A stretch of 44,977 nt of DNA from Anabaena subtropica FACHB-260. GTDB taxonomy: Bacteria; Cyanobacteriota; Cyanobacteriia; Cyanobacteriales; Nostocaceae. The stretch spans positions 1-44,977 of the forward strand of contig NZ_JACJRF010000046.1 of the NCBI RefSeq assembly GCF_014697105.1, given 5' to 3'. The notes below the pieces were generated by a model. It worked only from the letters and a program-made list of their open reading frames with translations, ran no database searches and was not told the DNA's origin. Shown in pieces: positions 17,065 to 26,687 of this stretch. Each line of letters opens with the position of its first letter. Position 1 is the stretch's first letter. A program made the translations under genes and the position numbers.

Positions 17065-17772
17065 GTAGGGAAGTATGCAGTGAATACAACACTTTTTATT
17101 TGGATGGAGTACACCACTTTAGCCTTTTTTTCCTATGAATCTGTACTGCAACCAGAGAGAAGCTTTATCTGACAGGTGTAACGGCGTGGCAAAAATAAAA
17201 TGATGCAATAGATTTAGGGACTTCCAGATAAAAAAATATCCAACTAGGTTGGGTGCGTCAGTGCGAGAAAACTTAGCTGTAACAAGAAGTTATTCATACT
17301 GACGCACCCTACTAACCGTCAATTTGGAATAATTTATTTTTTGGTGTTCCCTTAAATAAAATTTACCACCCATGTACGCAGATAAATGTTGATAATAAAC
17401 ATTAAAAAAAGAATACCTCCAACTAAGTATTGTTTCAGGGAAAAATATATTTTTCCCTGAAACATCTTATTTTGTCAGCATAAATCGACGGTTAATTTAC
17501 TTTGTATATTTGCGAATATACCAAAAGAAATAAATTCTCTAATTAATATATAGGGTAAAAAAGATAAAAATTACATTCACTAATTAAAATATTATCCATA
17601 AAAACTACAATGACATTTTTTGATAAAAAAATGTAAATTTTAGACACTTGATTTGTCATAAATATATCGTGAATTACTTAATATTTTTCTCCTATTATAT
17701 AAAAACAGCTAACACATCAGTTTTGTATTTATAAACCTGAGTAAACAAATTATACTTTTAAGTGTCTGAGTT
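17065..17772. other. Long AT-rich gap after the exporter operon
   Basis: About 700 bp with no gene. It holds the inverted-repeat element at 17247-17316 and further AT-rich sequence with several short hairpins, including GGGAAAAATAT / ATATTTTTCCC at about 17439-17459. The promoter of the histidine-kinase-like gene should lie near its right end. Confidence 0.5.
17247..17316. repeat. Small inverted-repeat element (GGGTGCGTCAGT termini)
   Basis: GGGTGCGTCAGT at 17251-17262 pairs with ACTGACGCACCC at 17298-17309, and outer GGTT/AACC extends the stem with a bulge. The 35-bp interior is unpaired. Its size and termini resemble small non-autonomous dispersed elements of Nostoc; a related but imperfect one is at 31614-31680. 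Confidence 0.65.
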
Positions 17773-18432
17773 ATGACCATAATTCCTTTTATGACATCCT
17801 ACCATCGAGTTCAAAAAGCATTACAATGGTGGTCTTATAGGCAGTCAGCCAAGCTATTATTGGAAGCTGAACAAATTCGGGATGGTCTGTTACAGGAAAC
17901 TTTCACAATGCGGCGTAACTTAGATTTGTTATTTTTAGATAATATAAACTTACCAAATGACAAAGCCCAAGACTCTTTAAAAAGAATTGAAAACTTTCAT
18001 CATTCTTTAGTAAAATTAAGCGATCGCTTATTTCCCGAATCACTTCAAGATAGTTTTCCTTTAGCAATTGAGTCTTTATTAGAATCTTGGTTGGCATCTA
18101 ATCCCCACATATATTTTCATATAGATATGCCAATTTATTGGCGATATGAACCAGGTGAGAGAGGTTTAATAATTTTAACTTTATTAGAAGAGTTTTTGAC
18201 AATAAGTTTGTCAGAAATATCCATACCTACTTCATTGTATTTAAGCTTAAAATTAAAAGATAATACAGGGATATTAACTGTAAAAATTACTTACTCTCAA
18301 ACATCATCATTTTTTGTAACTTCTGGCTTGACAGAATTAGATTACCTTTGCCAGACTTGCCGACTATTAACATCAGGCAAATGTTTTTATCATGCTCATG
18401 ATTTTACAATTTCCTGGTCTTTCTCTTGGTAG
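17773..18432 (+). CDS. Degenerate histidine-kinase-like protein
   Basis: A 219-residue soluble protein. The segment EAEQIRDGLLQETFTMRRNL (31-50) resembles the dimerisation helix of NarL-partner kinases (HDGLLQ), but the phospho-acceptor His is Arg36. The second half (LLEEFLTISLSEIS, then LYLSLKLKDNTGILTVKI) has the periodicity of a HATPase domain but lacks a recognisable N-box Asn and the DxGxG loop. It should therefore not autophosphorylate. It directly precedes a response regulator and a kinase with a real His, suggesting a role as regulator or adaptor. The relation to kinases is my own pattern reading and needs a profile search. Confidence 0.6.
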   Translation: MTIIPFMTSYHRVQKALQWWSYRQSAKLLLEAEQIRDGLLQETFTMRRNLDLLFLDNINLPNDKAQDSLKRIENFHHSLVKLSDRLFPESLQDSFPLAIESLLESWLASNPHIYFHIDMPIYWRYEPGERGLIILTLLEEFLTISLSEISIPTSLYLSLKLKDNTGILTVKITYSQTSSFFVTSGLTELDYLCQTCRLLTSGKCFYHAHDFTISWSFSW

Positions 18433-18541
18433 AATTCGACATTATTCTATTAGGATAAACTTGAATAAATAGTTATGTAGCAAACAATTAACTTCAGACG
18501 AAAAGTAACAAGTTGTTTATCTAATTGATGTGGTGTGAATT

Positions 18542-19219
18542 ATGGAACAAACTACACCTGAAAAAGCATTACTTAACTTCTTAGTAATTGATGACCATGA
18601 ATCAGTTCTGAGTGGAACTGTCGAGATACTACGAAGACATTACCCAACATCTGAATTTGTTACTGCTATTAATGCTGAAAATGCTTATCATCAATTGACA
18701 AATTTACAGCCAAACCTCCTAGTTATGGATCTTTCTATTCCTGAAAAATCAGGAATCGTAGCACGTCCAGATACAGGTGTGAAACTTCTCAGAACACTGA
18801 TGAAAAACTATTCCAGTTTGAATATCATTGTGCAGAGCGCTCATATTAGAACTTTAGTGAGAATTAGACCTGATATTGACACTCATAAAGGAGGATTTAC
18901 AGTTGCAGATAAAAGCCTTTCTACTCAAGAAATGTTGACTAGAGTCGATTGGGCATTGCAGGGATTAACTCATACAAAAGACATTAAAGGAATCCATTCT
19001 GGATTAGAGATTAAACCAGAGTGGTTAAAAGTACTAATTCTTGCTTTTGAAGAAGGATTACAAGATAAGGCAATCGCTGAAAAAATGTGTATTTCAGAGC
19101 GCATGGTGCGCCATTATTGGAGTAAATTACAAGATGCTTTAGATGTTTACCCTGATGATGGAAAAAATATCCGCATTCAAACTGAGAAACGGGCTAGACA
19201 AGCAGGGTTGATTGATTGA
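18542..19219 (+). CDS. LuxR/NarL-type response regulator
   Basis: REC domain (about 11-140) with Asp17-Asp18, phospho-acceptor Asp63 (VMDLSIPEKSG), switch Ser99 and Lys124. It is followed by a C-terminal LuxR-type helix-turn-helix (DKAIAEKMCISERMVRHYWSKL, about 175-197). At 225 aa it is typical. It should bind DNA when phosphorylated by a partner kinase, most simply the one encoded 115 bp downstream. Its placement after the peptide export operon makes that operon a candidate target, but no binding site is visible. Confidence 0.88.
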   Translation: MEQTTPEKALLNFLVIDDHESVLSGTVEILRRHYPTSEFVTAINAENAYHQLTNLQPNLLVMDLSIPEKSGIVARPDTGVKLLRTLMKNYSSLNIIVQSAHIRTLVRIRPDIDTHKGGFTVADKSLSTQEMLTRVDWALQGLTHTKDIKGIHSGLEIKPEWLKVLILAFEEGLQDKAIAEKMCISERMVRHYWSKLQDALDVYPDDGKNIRIQTEKRARQAGLID

Positions 19220-19333
19220 TTTGTAATTAACATTAAATGACTATGAGTTATTGATCAATGGTAACTAGTTTGTGTTTTCATGATTAAATAATCCCTACCA
19301 CTTGCTAATATCAAAAGACTAGGAGAAAAGCCT

Positions 19334-20416
19334 ATGCAACCTGGACTTTTCAGCATAATCAAAGCAGAAGTTTCCATCTGGCGTGTAAGTATATTACCAG
19401 AAATTGCATTAATTTGGCTAAGAATTTTTACACGAATTATTAGTGTAAGCCAGTCTTTAAAATTGCTGGTTTTTGATAAATTATTCCATTGGCGAACTAA
19501 GAAATGTACAGATCCAAAAATTATTCGGGTGGATATTCATAAAGAGAATAGACTTAAGCAGCTTATAAATGATGGAAAATCTCAAACTTATCAACCCAGA
19601 CTTTTTGGTCTAGCCATTGTGAGTTTATTGATTATCAGCTATGTACTCTTAATATGGGGTTGGTGGATTCCCGTCATACCAGCAATGTTAATTTTGATTA
19701 TCAATTGTATGCAAATCATGGCTTTATATCAATATGACCAAGCTTTGAAGTTAGGAATGGGAACTCGCCAATCTATTATTGAAAGTACTTTTGAAACAAT
19801 TCATAATGGACCACTACAAAGTTTAGCTAAAGTGTTAAAATTAGTCAAATCTCAGGACATAAATACCCAAGAGTTACTACCCCAAATTGAAAAAGAGCTA
19901 GAAAAATTAAATTATGAACTTAGAGGTATTTATGAATTTTTACAACAAGAGTACCCAAGTCAAGACATTAAGCTTTATTTGGGAAATAATTTAGTATTAA
20001 ATTTACAAGACCCACTGCATGAAGTTCTCTATCAGGTTTACAGCTACACTTTAGAGAGAGATTTTCCTTGTTTTAAAACTGTTAAAGTTGCCATTCGTAG
20101 TTTTGATCCTATAGACGAACGACACTTAAGTATTGAACAAAAACGAGGAATTTGTAGATTTTTAGAAGAAGCTTTATGCAATGTAGGTAAGCACGCCACG
20201 GGAGTAAGCAAACTCCAAGTTACTTGCTCATTAATACAAGGTTGGTACACTTTAAAAATTATAGATAACGGCTCAGGAGCAAATCTATATAAAAAGGGAC
20301 GGGGAACCCAACAATCTATTAATTTAGCACAACAACTCCAAGGTAAATTTGAGCGATCGCCCGTTTTTCCCCAAGGAACTATTTGCAAATTATCTTGGCG
20401 CGTAGCCAACAATTAG
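19334..20416 (+). CDS. Membrane histidine kinase with collapsed CHASE2 sensor
   Basis: Starts at ATG after AGGAGAAAAGCCT. An N-terminal hydrophobic stretch and LLVFDKLFHWRT...TDPKIIRVDI (45-68) look like the beginning of a CHASE2 domain. The sequence then jumps to two membrane helices (about 90-130) that normally close a CHASE2 module, so roughly 200-250 residues of extracytoplasmic sensor seem missing. The DHp helix has His157 in ETIHNGPLQSL. The ATPase domain has EALCNVGKHATG, DNGSG and GRGTQ. It is therefore catalytically plausible but lacks its ligand domain. The pairing with the upstream response regulator is by position. Confidence 0.8.
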   Translation: MQPGLFSIIKAEVSIWRVSILPEIALIWLRIFTRIISVSQSLKLLVFDKLFHWRTKKCTDPKIIRVDIHKENRLKQLINDGKSQTYQPRLFGLAIVSLLIISYVLLIWGWWIPVIPAMLILIINCMQIMALYQYDQALKLGMGTRQSIIESTFETIHNGPLQSLAKVLKLVKSQDINTQELLPQIEKELEKLNYELRGIYEFLQQEYPSQDIKLYLGNNLVLNLQDPLHEVLYQVYSYTLERDFPCFKTVKVAIRSFDPIDERHLSIEQKRGICRFLEEALCNVGKHATGVSKLQVTCSLIQGWYTLKIIDNGSGANLYKKGRGTQQSINLAQQLQGKFERSPVFPQGTICKLSWRVANN

Positions 20417-20506
20417 GTTGACAGCACTTTTCATGGCAAATTGCGAATTGTTTTTCATCTCTACCTGATAAAATTGTGTAGAGCTAAATTTTATGGGTTA
20501 AAAGCT

Positions 20507-21547
20507 GTGTTAGCAGCCTTGCTTTATGGTCAAGAAGATTTACGCTTAGAACAAGTTGCCGATCCCTCTCCAGATTTTGGGGAAGTTGTGATTAAAGTAG
20601 GCGCAGCTACAACTTGTGGTACAGATTTAAAAGTCTGGCGGCGTGGTGGTCATGCAAAGATGTTGAAACCACCTACTTTATTTGGTCATGAAGCAGCCGG
20701 GGAAATTGTTGCACTGGGTGCAGGTGTGGTAGGTTGGCAAATAGGCGATCGCGTGGTTGCTAATAACTCTGCACCCTGCATGGAATGCTTCTTTTGTCAA
20801 CATCAAGAATATTCCCTCTGCCCCAATTTGACATGGAATAATGGCACATTTGCCGAATATCTCAAAATTCCTGCACCCATAGTCCAGCATAATTTATTGC
20901 GGGTTCCTGATGATCTGCCCTTAGAATTGGCAGCCATGACCGAACCCTTGGCTTGTGTCCTACATGGGGTAGCCCGTTCTCAAATCAAACCTAGAGATCG
21001 GGTAGTTGTCTTGGGAGACGGGGCTATTGGGTTAATGTTTGTGGCTACTTTGGCTGATACCGTTGAGGTGTTGTTGTGGGGTGGTAACGACCAAAGGCTA
21101 GAAATTGGGCAGAAATTGGGCGCAGCGAAGACCTTTAACTATCATCAAAATCCAGATATTCCAGGGGTGGTGAAAGAACTTACCCAAGGCTGGGGTGCAG
21201 ATGTGGTGATTGAAGCAACGGGAGTACCCAGTGTTTGGGAAACAGCGATCGCCTGCGCTCGTCCTGGTGCAACTGTTAACCTATTCGGCGGCTGTCCCAG
21301 AGATACAAAAATTACAGTTAATACAGAACAATTACACTACAGCGAACTCACCCTCAAAGGTGTATTTCACAACACCCCTGAATATGTACGAGCGGCTCTG
21401 GATCTGATAGCTAGTCGTCAAATACCTTTTGAATTACTGATTAGTCAACAGCGTCCATTAACAGAATTAAAACAAGTATTTGATGACATGAAAGCGCGGA
21501 AAGTAATTAAAGTGGCAATGGTTTGTAGTCAGGACTGTAGTTCTTGA
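20507..21547 (+). CDS. Zn-dependent alcohol/threonine-type dehydrogenase (MDR family)
   Basis: Medium-chain NAD(P)-dependent dehydrogenase. Catalytic zinc ligands occur in TTCGTDLKVW and GHEAAGEI. Four closely spaced Cys for the structural zinc are in CMECFFCQHQEYSLC. The Rossmann fold has VVLGDGAIGLM. The substrate cannot be told from sequence; sorbitol, threonine or other polyol/alcohol are possible. The open frame extends back to an ATG at 20441, but homologues as I remember begin close to LAALLYGQEDLRLEQV, so I favour the GTG at 20507. It stands alone downstream of the kinase gene. Confidence 0.85.
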   Translation: MLAALLYGQEDLRLEQVADPSPDFGEVVIKVGAATTCGTDLKVWRRGGHAKMLKPPTLFGHEAAGEIVALGAGVVGWQIGDRVVANNSAPCMECFFCQHQEYSLCPNLTWNNGTFAEYLKIPAPIVQHNLLRVPDDLPLELAAMTEPLACVLHGVARSQIKPRDRVVVLGDGAIGLMFVATLADTVEVLLWGGNDQRLEIGQKLGAAKTFNYHQNPDIPGVVKELTQGWGADVVIEATGVPSVWETAIACARPGATVNLFGGCPRDTKITVNTEQLHYSELTLKGVFHNTPEYVRAALDLIASRQIPFELLISQQRPLTELKQVFDDMKARKVIKVAMVCSQDCSS

Positions 21548-21588
21548 TGATTTATTCGCGCCAAATTTCTGAATGTAGTAGATTGCTT

Positions 21589-22578
21589 CTAATTTGATGA
21601 GCTGGAAGAAATATCTAATCGTTGCTGAACATCAGGATATTGCTGCTCAAAACCGCTAACTTCCGATAATGTATAAAGTGGTCTTTGTTTAACCTCTTCA
21701 TAAATCCGCCCGATATACTCACCTAAAATACCAATACTTACAAGTTGCACTGCCCCCAAAAAGAAGATGGCTATGAGAATAATGGCTATGCCAGTTAGTG
21801 GAGAACTGGGGGTAAAAATTCGCCAATATAAAACTAGCAGACACATGAACAGAGAAACTATTGCAGCCAACAATCCTAAATAAGTTGAAAGCCTCAATGG
21901 CACTTTCGAGAAAGAAACTATACCGTTAATCGCCAATGCGAAAGACTTGCGGAATGTATATTTGACATCACCAGCAAAACGCGGATCACGCTCAAACCTC
22001 ACTGCTGTTTGCTTAAAACCAACCCAAGAACGTAAACCGCGAATGTAACGATTGCGTTCTGGCATGGCATTTAGTACATCGACAACTTGGCGATCTAATA
22101 GACAAAAATCCCCTGTGTCTGTAGGAATATCCACATCCGCAAGTTGTTTCAAGATCCGATAAAAAGCATAAGCGGTGAAGCGTTTAAACCAACCTTCTTG
22201 ACGGCGTTTAATTCTTTGGGCATAAACTATATGATATCCTTGTCGCCATTGTTCCACCATTTCCATGATTAACTCTGGTGGATCTTGTAAATCAGCATCA
22301 AGAATGACAACTACTTGTCCCCGAACAAAATTCAATCCTGCGGTGACGGCGATTTGATGACCAAAATTCCTAGCGAGACTTAAGTAAACTATACGCGAAT
22401 CTTGGTGATGTAATTCTCTCATCATTTTCAGAGAGCGATCGCGGCTACCGTCATTTACCAAACACAACTCGACTGAACCATCCATTTGATCCATTACCTG
22501 GGAAATGCGCCGATACATTTCTTCAATTGTTTCTTCTTCGTTGTAGATCGGTACGATAAAAGAATATTTTGGTGGCAT
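21589..22578 (-). CDS. GT2 glycosyltransferase (DPM1/GtrB-like, membrane)
   Basis: Family 2 transferase that moves a sugar from a nucleotide donor to a polyprenyl-phosphate-type carrier at the inner membrane. Motifs are [16 protein letters not shown] near the N-terminus, VNDGSRDRS, and [13 protein letters not shown] (the DxD metal site). Two C-terminal membrane helices (about 225-290) end in [16 protein letters not shown], standard for the GtrB/DPM1 branch. The length of 329 aa is normal. It lies 12 bp downstream of the TVP38-type gene. The exact sugar is unknown. Confidence 0.88.
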   Translation of the reverse strand: MPPKYSFIVPIYNEEETIEEMYRRISQVMDQMDGSVELCLVNDGSRDRSLKMMRELHHQDSRIVYLSLARNFGHQIAVTAGLNFVRGQVVVILDADLQDPPELIMEMVEQWRQGYHIVYAQRIKRRQEGWFKRFTAYAFYRILKQLADVDIPTDTGDFCLLDRQVVDVLNAMPERNRYIRGLRSWVGFKQTAVRFERDPRFAGDVKYTFRKSFALAINGIVSFSKVPLRLSTYLGLLAAIVSLFMCLLVLYWRIFTPSSPLTGIAIILIAIFFLGAVQLVSIGILGEYIGRIYEEVKQRPLYTLSEVSGFEQQYPDVQQRLDISSSSSN

Positions 22579-22590
22579 AGTTGAGCTATG

Positions 22591-23256
22591 TTAAGGTTTT
22601 TTACGAGACGGAAAAGAGCGACGACGACGATACCAAGTAGAACCGCCAACTAAGATTCCAATCAATGCCAAAGCACCCACTAATGGTAAAACTTCACCAG
22701 TGCGGATGGCTTTTAAGCCAGAACTCCCCAAGAGAACAAATGGCAAAATTCCGGGTACAGTCCCTAAGGCTGTGCCAATCAGGTAATCCTTGAAGCTGAT
22801 AGATGTCAAACCGGCGGCAAAATTTACGAGTCCATAGGGCAGAATTGGCATCAACCGGATAGCAAACATATAAAAGATGGCTCCCTGTCTAACTTCCGCA
22901 TCTATAGCTTGCCAACGTCCAGCTAGTTTTTGGGAAACAATGTCACGTCCTACTGTTCGGGCAAAAATAAAAGCGGCGATCGCTGCAATAATTGCGCCAA
23001 CACTAGTCCAAAATGTCCCCATCCACGCGCCAAAAATCGCTCCCCCGGTTAAATTTAGCGCCGTTGATGGCAAAATTAGAATGGTTGCTATCACATATAT
23101 GGCTACATAAGTGACAGGGGCCCAAATACCCGCAGCTTTCAACCATGATTGAATTAGCTCTGGATCAATTCCTCCTAGTAAATATCCTGTGACTCCAGTG
23201 GCTATCAGACACACAGCCATCAGTAAGGCAAAACTGGTTTTAGCATTCAGCATCAA
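22591..23256 (-). CDS. TVP38/TMEM64 (DedA-superfamily) membrane protein
   Basis: About five to six membrane helices in 221 aa. The family signature is visible as FARTVGR and RLMPILPYGLVNFAAGLT, then GTALGTVPG. Members are membrane proteins of the VTT/DedA group implicated in lipid movement or membrane homeostasis. It ends in a strongly basic tail. It forms a likely two-gene operon with the glycosyltransferase, which could link lipid carrier handling to glycosylation (inference). Confidence 0.85.
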   Translation of the reverse strand: MMLNAKTSFALLMAVCLIATGVTGYLLGGIDPELIQSWLKAAGIWAPVTYVAIYVIATILILPSTALNLTGGAIFGAWMGTFWTSVGAIIAAIAAFIFARTVGRDIVSQKLAGRWQAIDAEVRQGAIFYMFAIRLMPILPYGLVNFAAGLTSISFKDYLIGTALGTVPGILPFVLLGSSGLKAIRTGEVLPLVGALALIGILVGGSTWYRRRRSFPSRKKP

Positions 23257-23585
23257 TTAAGGCTCCTAGTTGTTTAACCTGATACCCAATTACCAGAGTC
23301 CAACTAGTATCCTCACATATTTAGCCAATTAATATCTAGCGTCAAATCTACGTAATTATGGGTAAAAGTCTTATATGACGAATACCTATGACACTTATTG
23401 TTAAGATATTCACCCATTTCAGCATTCATCAATTTATTCTTTACTACTTGGGGATACTAAGTAGTTATCGGCAAGGGCTATACACAGCATTATTGAGTGG
23501 ATGCTTGAAATAATTTTTCTGTAAAACGGGAAAACTATAGTCATTACCTTATGGGTAAATTTCTATATGAGTCCCGAATAGGAAA
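23257..23585. promoter_or_regulatory. Divergent intergenic region
   Basis: About 330 bp between the TVP38-type gene (leftward) and the secreted unknown (rightward). It should hold both promoters. No clear boxes or repeats were recognised. Confidence 0.4.
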
Positions 23586-24197
23586 ATGCTCAAAAAATTT
23601 CGGCTTAACTTTTTAATTTTGCCCTTGTCTCTGGTTTCCTGGCTATGGGTGGGAATGGTGGCTAACTCCACGGCTGATGCGTTACCAGGACAAAGTACAG
23701 AAGAAGTTGGTACTTGGATTAAAGCACATCCTACTCTACGCCCCAGGGCTGGGGAGAAATTATTTGTGCAGAAGAGTGATACAGCAGCCCAGCGATTCAC
23801 TTTTCAAGCCTCTGTGTTTCCCCCTGGTAAGGTGGGTTTTATCAAAGACCGGAGTATGATTCGGAATGAACGCATTGCTATGTATGATGCTATTAATGGC
23901 ATGACATTGCAGCGTCTGCAAGAATCCTTACGAATAATTTACGGCTTGGATATTTATCAAGATTTTAAACGCGCCCAAGTGCTGTATGAATATCCCAATG
24001 AAAGTGCAATTAATTCAGCACGGATGGCTAAAACCCCAATTAGAGAAGCTTTGAAGGGAGAATTAAGAGTAGGCGATCGCTACGCTTACTGGCTGGAAGT
24101 CGCCCAACCACGAGATGGTAAAGCTTTCACGGGACAAATGACGGTTTTACTCAAAAATGACTTAGATAAGCTAGAAGCAGAACTGCGAAATCGTTAG
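23586..24197 (+). CDS. Secreted protein of unknown function
   Basis: A 203-residue protein with an N-terminal signal peptide (basic MLKKFRLN, hydrophobic core to about residue 25, likely cleavage near ADA-L). The mature part is mixed alpha/beta with MTLQRLQESLRIIYG and GDRYAYWLEVAQPRDG. No Cys or catalytic motif was recognised. I recall similar hypothetical proteins in cyanobacteria but cannot name a family. It is followed by a bidirectional hairpin, so it is probably transcribed alone. Confidence 0.75.
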   Translation: MLKKFRLNFLILPLSLVSWLWVGMVANSTADALPGQSTEEVGTWIKAHPTLRPRAGEKLFVQKSDTAAQRFTFQASVFPPGKVGFIKDRSMIRNERIAMYDAINGMTLQRLQESLRIIYGLDIYQDFKRAQVLYEYPNESAINSARMAKTPIREALKGELRVGDRYAYWLEVAQPRDGKAFTGQMTVLLKNDLDKLEAELRNR

Positions 24198-24282
24198 CGA
24201 GGATATGGCTTTTAGATTTTAGGATTGAAAACCACTTGGTGTATTTGGGTTTTCTGTGTAATAGCAATCTAAATAACAACAA

Positions 24283-24315
24283 AACTCGGCAGATATGTTG
24301 CATATCTGCCGAGTT
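24283..24315. terminator. Bidirectional terminator-like hairpin
   Basis: Perfect 15-bp inverted repeat AACTCGGCAGATATG / CATATCTGCCGAGTT with a 3-nt loop, placed between the converging secreted-protein and DUF760 genes. There is no long T-run on either side. Confidence 0.75.
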
Positions 24316-24372
24316 CTGCCTAATACTATTCAGAAGCGGTTTTGAATTTTGTAGATTACTTACCAAAAGGTA

Positions 24373-24717
24373 TTATTCAGGTTCGCTGTGATTATTCTCA
24401 CTTCCTTGTAAGACTGTTTCAAAGCTCATGCGTTGTTCAGCATTCCGCAAGAAGTAACCACTAATCATTGCTGAAGCTAGCAATCGTCCTAAATTTTCTC
24501 GGTTGGTGGTGATGGTGACACCAAAATGTTCCGAAGGTAAATTCCCCAATAATCCAATGATATTGCGTTCCATCACCTGAAAAACTTCTGGTGATGTGGG
24601 TTTAGAAAGTTGGGTAACTGTCTCTGGACTTAATGACTTAACATATTGCCATAACAGATTCGCTGTTTCTGCGTCACCATTAAAAAATTCTGAGACTCGG
24701 TTAGATTGGTTACTCAC
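24373..24717 (-). CDS. DUF760 protein
   Basis: A small soluble protein (114 aa) conserved in cyanobacteria and plastids as DUF760, function unknown. Typical elements are LLWQYVKSLSPETV, VMERNIIGLLGNLP and NRENLGRLLASAMISGYFLR. The start is set by AGGAGG five bases ahead of the GTG at 24717; a GTG further upstream at 24738 lies before that site and is unlikely. It converges on the upstream secreted-protein gene. Confidence 0.85.
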   Translation of the reverse strand: MSNQSNRVSEFFNGDAETANLLWQYVKSLSPETVTQLSKPTSPEVFQVMERNIIGLLGNLPSEHFGVTITTNRENLGRLLASAMISGYFLRNAEQRMSFETVLQGSENNHSEPE

Positions 24718-24959
24718 TTTTTCCTCCTGCAATAACACTGCTGAGTGTGATGATAATGACTTTAAATATATGACTGATTTCTATCTACTACTTGACTTGT
24801 TTAACCATTTGGTGTTCCTGTCAAATAATGTAACAAAATTATTCACACATCAAAGTCGTTGTAACCGTACCATAACCAGGGGATTTCTCACCAATTAGTT
24901 AATATTCCATAGTCCACAGTAAAAACCCTCATCCTTGACTAATGACTATTAACCATCGA

Positions 24960-25988
24960 CTAACTAGCCAAATACTCATCCATTTTGACTTTGGACTTAC
25001 GCAGTTTGGTTAGGGCTTCTCTTTCGATTTGTCTGACTCGTTCGCGGCTAATATTGAGTATTTCGCCAATTCTGGCTAAAGTCAAAGCTTGACCATCGGT
25101 TAGACCAAAGCGGAGGGTGATTACTTCTTTCTGTTGGGGTGTTAATTGCTCCATCAGTACCTCTAGGTCGTTGGATAGGGAAGATTGCATCACAAAATCT
25201 TCAGGAGAAGCGCCTGGATCTTCCAACATCTCGCCTAGTTCGGTGTCGTAATTGTCTCCCAATCGTAAATCTAAAGATAGAGGCAGACGGGCTTTTTCTA
25301 AATATTCTCTGACTTGTTTGGGTGTGAGTTCTAATTCTTGAGCTAATTCCCCAGCTGTCGGCGCACGTCCTAATCTTTGGGATAGTTGACGCTGGGCTTT
25401 TTTAATTTTGTTCAGCTTCTCAGTAATATGGATGGGTAGGCGGATAGTGCGTGCTTTTTCGGCGATCGCGCGGGTAATGGCTTGACGAATCCACCAATAG
25501 GCATAGGTAGAAAATCTATAACCCTTAGTGGGGTCAAACTTCTCTACACCCCGTTGCATCCCAATACTACCTTCTTGGATCAGGTCTAATAAATCAACGT
25601 TACGTTTAATATATTTTTTGGCAACGGAGACTACCAACCGCAAGTTGGCTTCTACCATTTTGCGTTTGGCAATTTCGCCATCGGCGATCGCTTCATTTAA
25701 TTCTGCTGAACTTATATTCGCCGTTTTTGCCCACTCTTCTAAGCTTGGTTCACGTCCCAACTGGGTTGCCAATTCTTCTCGTACTTCTTGCAACGTTGTT
25801 GAACGCTGTACTTGCTTACCATAACGAATCTCTTCTTCATGGCTTAAGAGTGGTACACGTCCTATCTCACGCAGGTAAGTCCGCACGAGGTCTGTGGCTG
25901 TTGGAGCGGTCTTCATGGCGCTACTCTTTGGTGATGATTGTTCTGTTGGTAGGGTCATTAACTGATAGATGCTCTTTGCCGTTGCCAC
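24960..25988 (-). CDS. sigD: Group 2 sigma-70 factor (SigD-like)
   Basis: Alternative primary-like sigma factor; directs RNA polymerase to -10/-35 promoters under stress or light change. No acidic region 1.1. Region 1.2 is [17 protein letters not shown], region 2 is [16 protein letters not shown] then [19 protein letters not shown] and [17 protein letters not shown]. Region 3 is [18 protein letters not shown], and region 4 is [19 protein letters not shown] then [18 protein letters not shown]. At 342 aa it fits group 2. I name sigD because in Anabaena sp. PCC 7120 I recall sigD adjacent to carB; other group 2 genes are possible. The start is a GTG at 25988; an ATG at 25958 is the alternative. 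Confidence 0.85.
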   Translation of the reverse strand: MATAKSIYQLMTLPTEQSSPKSSAMKTAPTATDLVRTYLREIGRVPLLSHEEEIRYGKQVQRSTTLQEVREELATQLGREPSLEEWAKTANISSAELNEAIADGEIAKRKMVEANLRLVVSVAKKYIKRNVDLLDLIQEGSIGMQRGVEKFDPTKGYRFSTYAYWWIRQAITRAIAEKARTIRLPIHITEKLNKIKKAQRQLSQRLGRAPTAGELAQELELTPKQVREYLEKARLPLSLDLRLGDNYDTELGEMLEDPGASPEDFVMQSSLSNDLEVLMEQLTPQQKEVITLRFGLTDGQALTLARIGEILNISRERVRQIEREALTKLRKSKVKMDEYLAS

Positions 25989-26687
25989 CCAGTTAACCTG
26001 GGATGTTGTTTGATGATTTAGAAGCTATACATCCGATAATTCGGGTGCTATGGGACTTTAAATAAGAGCTTTAACTGCTAGAAGTTACAGTAATTCCGTA
26101 TTCTGCACAACTCTCTTTGGTTAGATAAAAGGTATTGAACGTAACATTTTTTCATTGAACCTTGTATTAACAATTGTAACATTTATGAGAGAAAATGGTT
26201 AATCTAGAGGCTAGAAATTTCTGTTTGTCGTACAAAAGTAGCTTTTGTTACATAATGATGAGGAAAATTGACAACTTAACTCATCCATTATTTGGTAAGT
26301 CTTTTAGATTAAGACTAGGTTATGAGGAACTTATAGCAATAGTGATTGCGATTCAAAAACTCTCTAGAAGATTTTCCGCAACTGCTTCAGAGTACTTTTA
26401 TTCTTGATACGAGACTTTTCCGAGGTACGGTAAAAAAACCCTTTGCTATTGATATAGCTTTCTAGAAGTATATTTGATTAGCTTTTCCGCAGAGAATGAC
26501 TTTTGCCTCATATTTGTTAAAATATCGCAATGAAAACAATAATTATTTTTCTATAATAATTACTTAATTTTCCTTGTAAATACCGCTTAATGCAGATTTC
26601 AGGGAGTAGGGAGTTCTGAGAGGAGAGTTCTGAGTTAAAACTAATTCCTCTCCCTTGCTCTCTGCTCCCCGCTCCCTGTCCCTTACC
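25989..26687. other. Gap between sigD and carB
   Basis: About 700 bp carrying the sigma gene's promoter and carB's 3' end. It includes a 70-codon open frame at 26195-26407 with no family features, which I do not call a gene, and the imperfect hairpin at 26600-26678. Confidence 0.5.
26600..26678 (-). terminator. Large imperfect hairpin after carB
   Basis: CAGGGAGTAGGGAG (26600-26613) pairs with CTCCCCGCTCCCTG (26665-26678), 12 of 14 bases. Inner GAGAGGAG / CTCTCCC pairing is also possible. It looks built from GGGAG-type short repeats. Its location just after the carB stop makes it a candidate 3' end. Confidence 0.45.

Noticed and set aside
26195-26407. 70-codon rightward frame between sigD and carB
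   Set aside because: No ribosome-binding site, no recognisable domain, and AT-rich intergenic composition.
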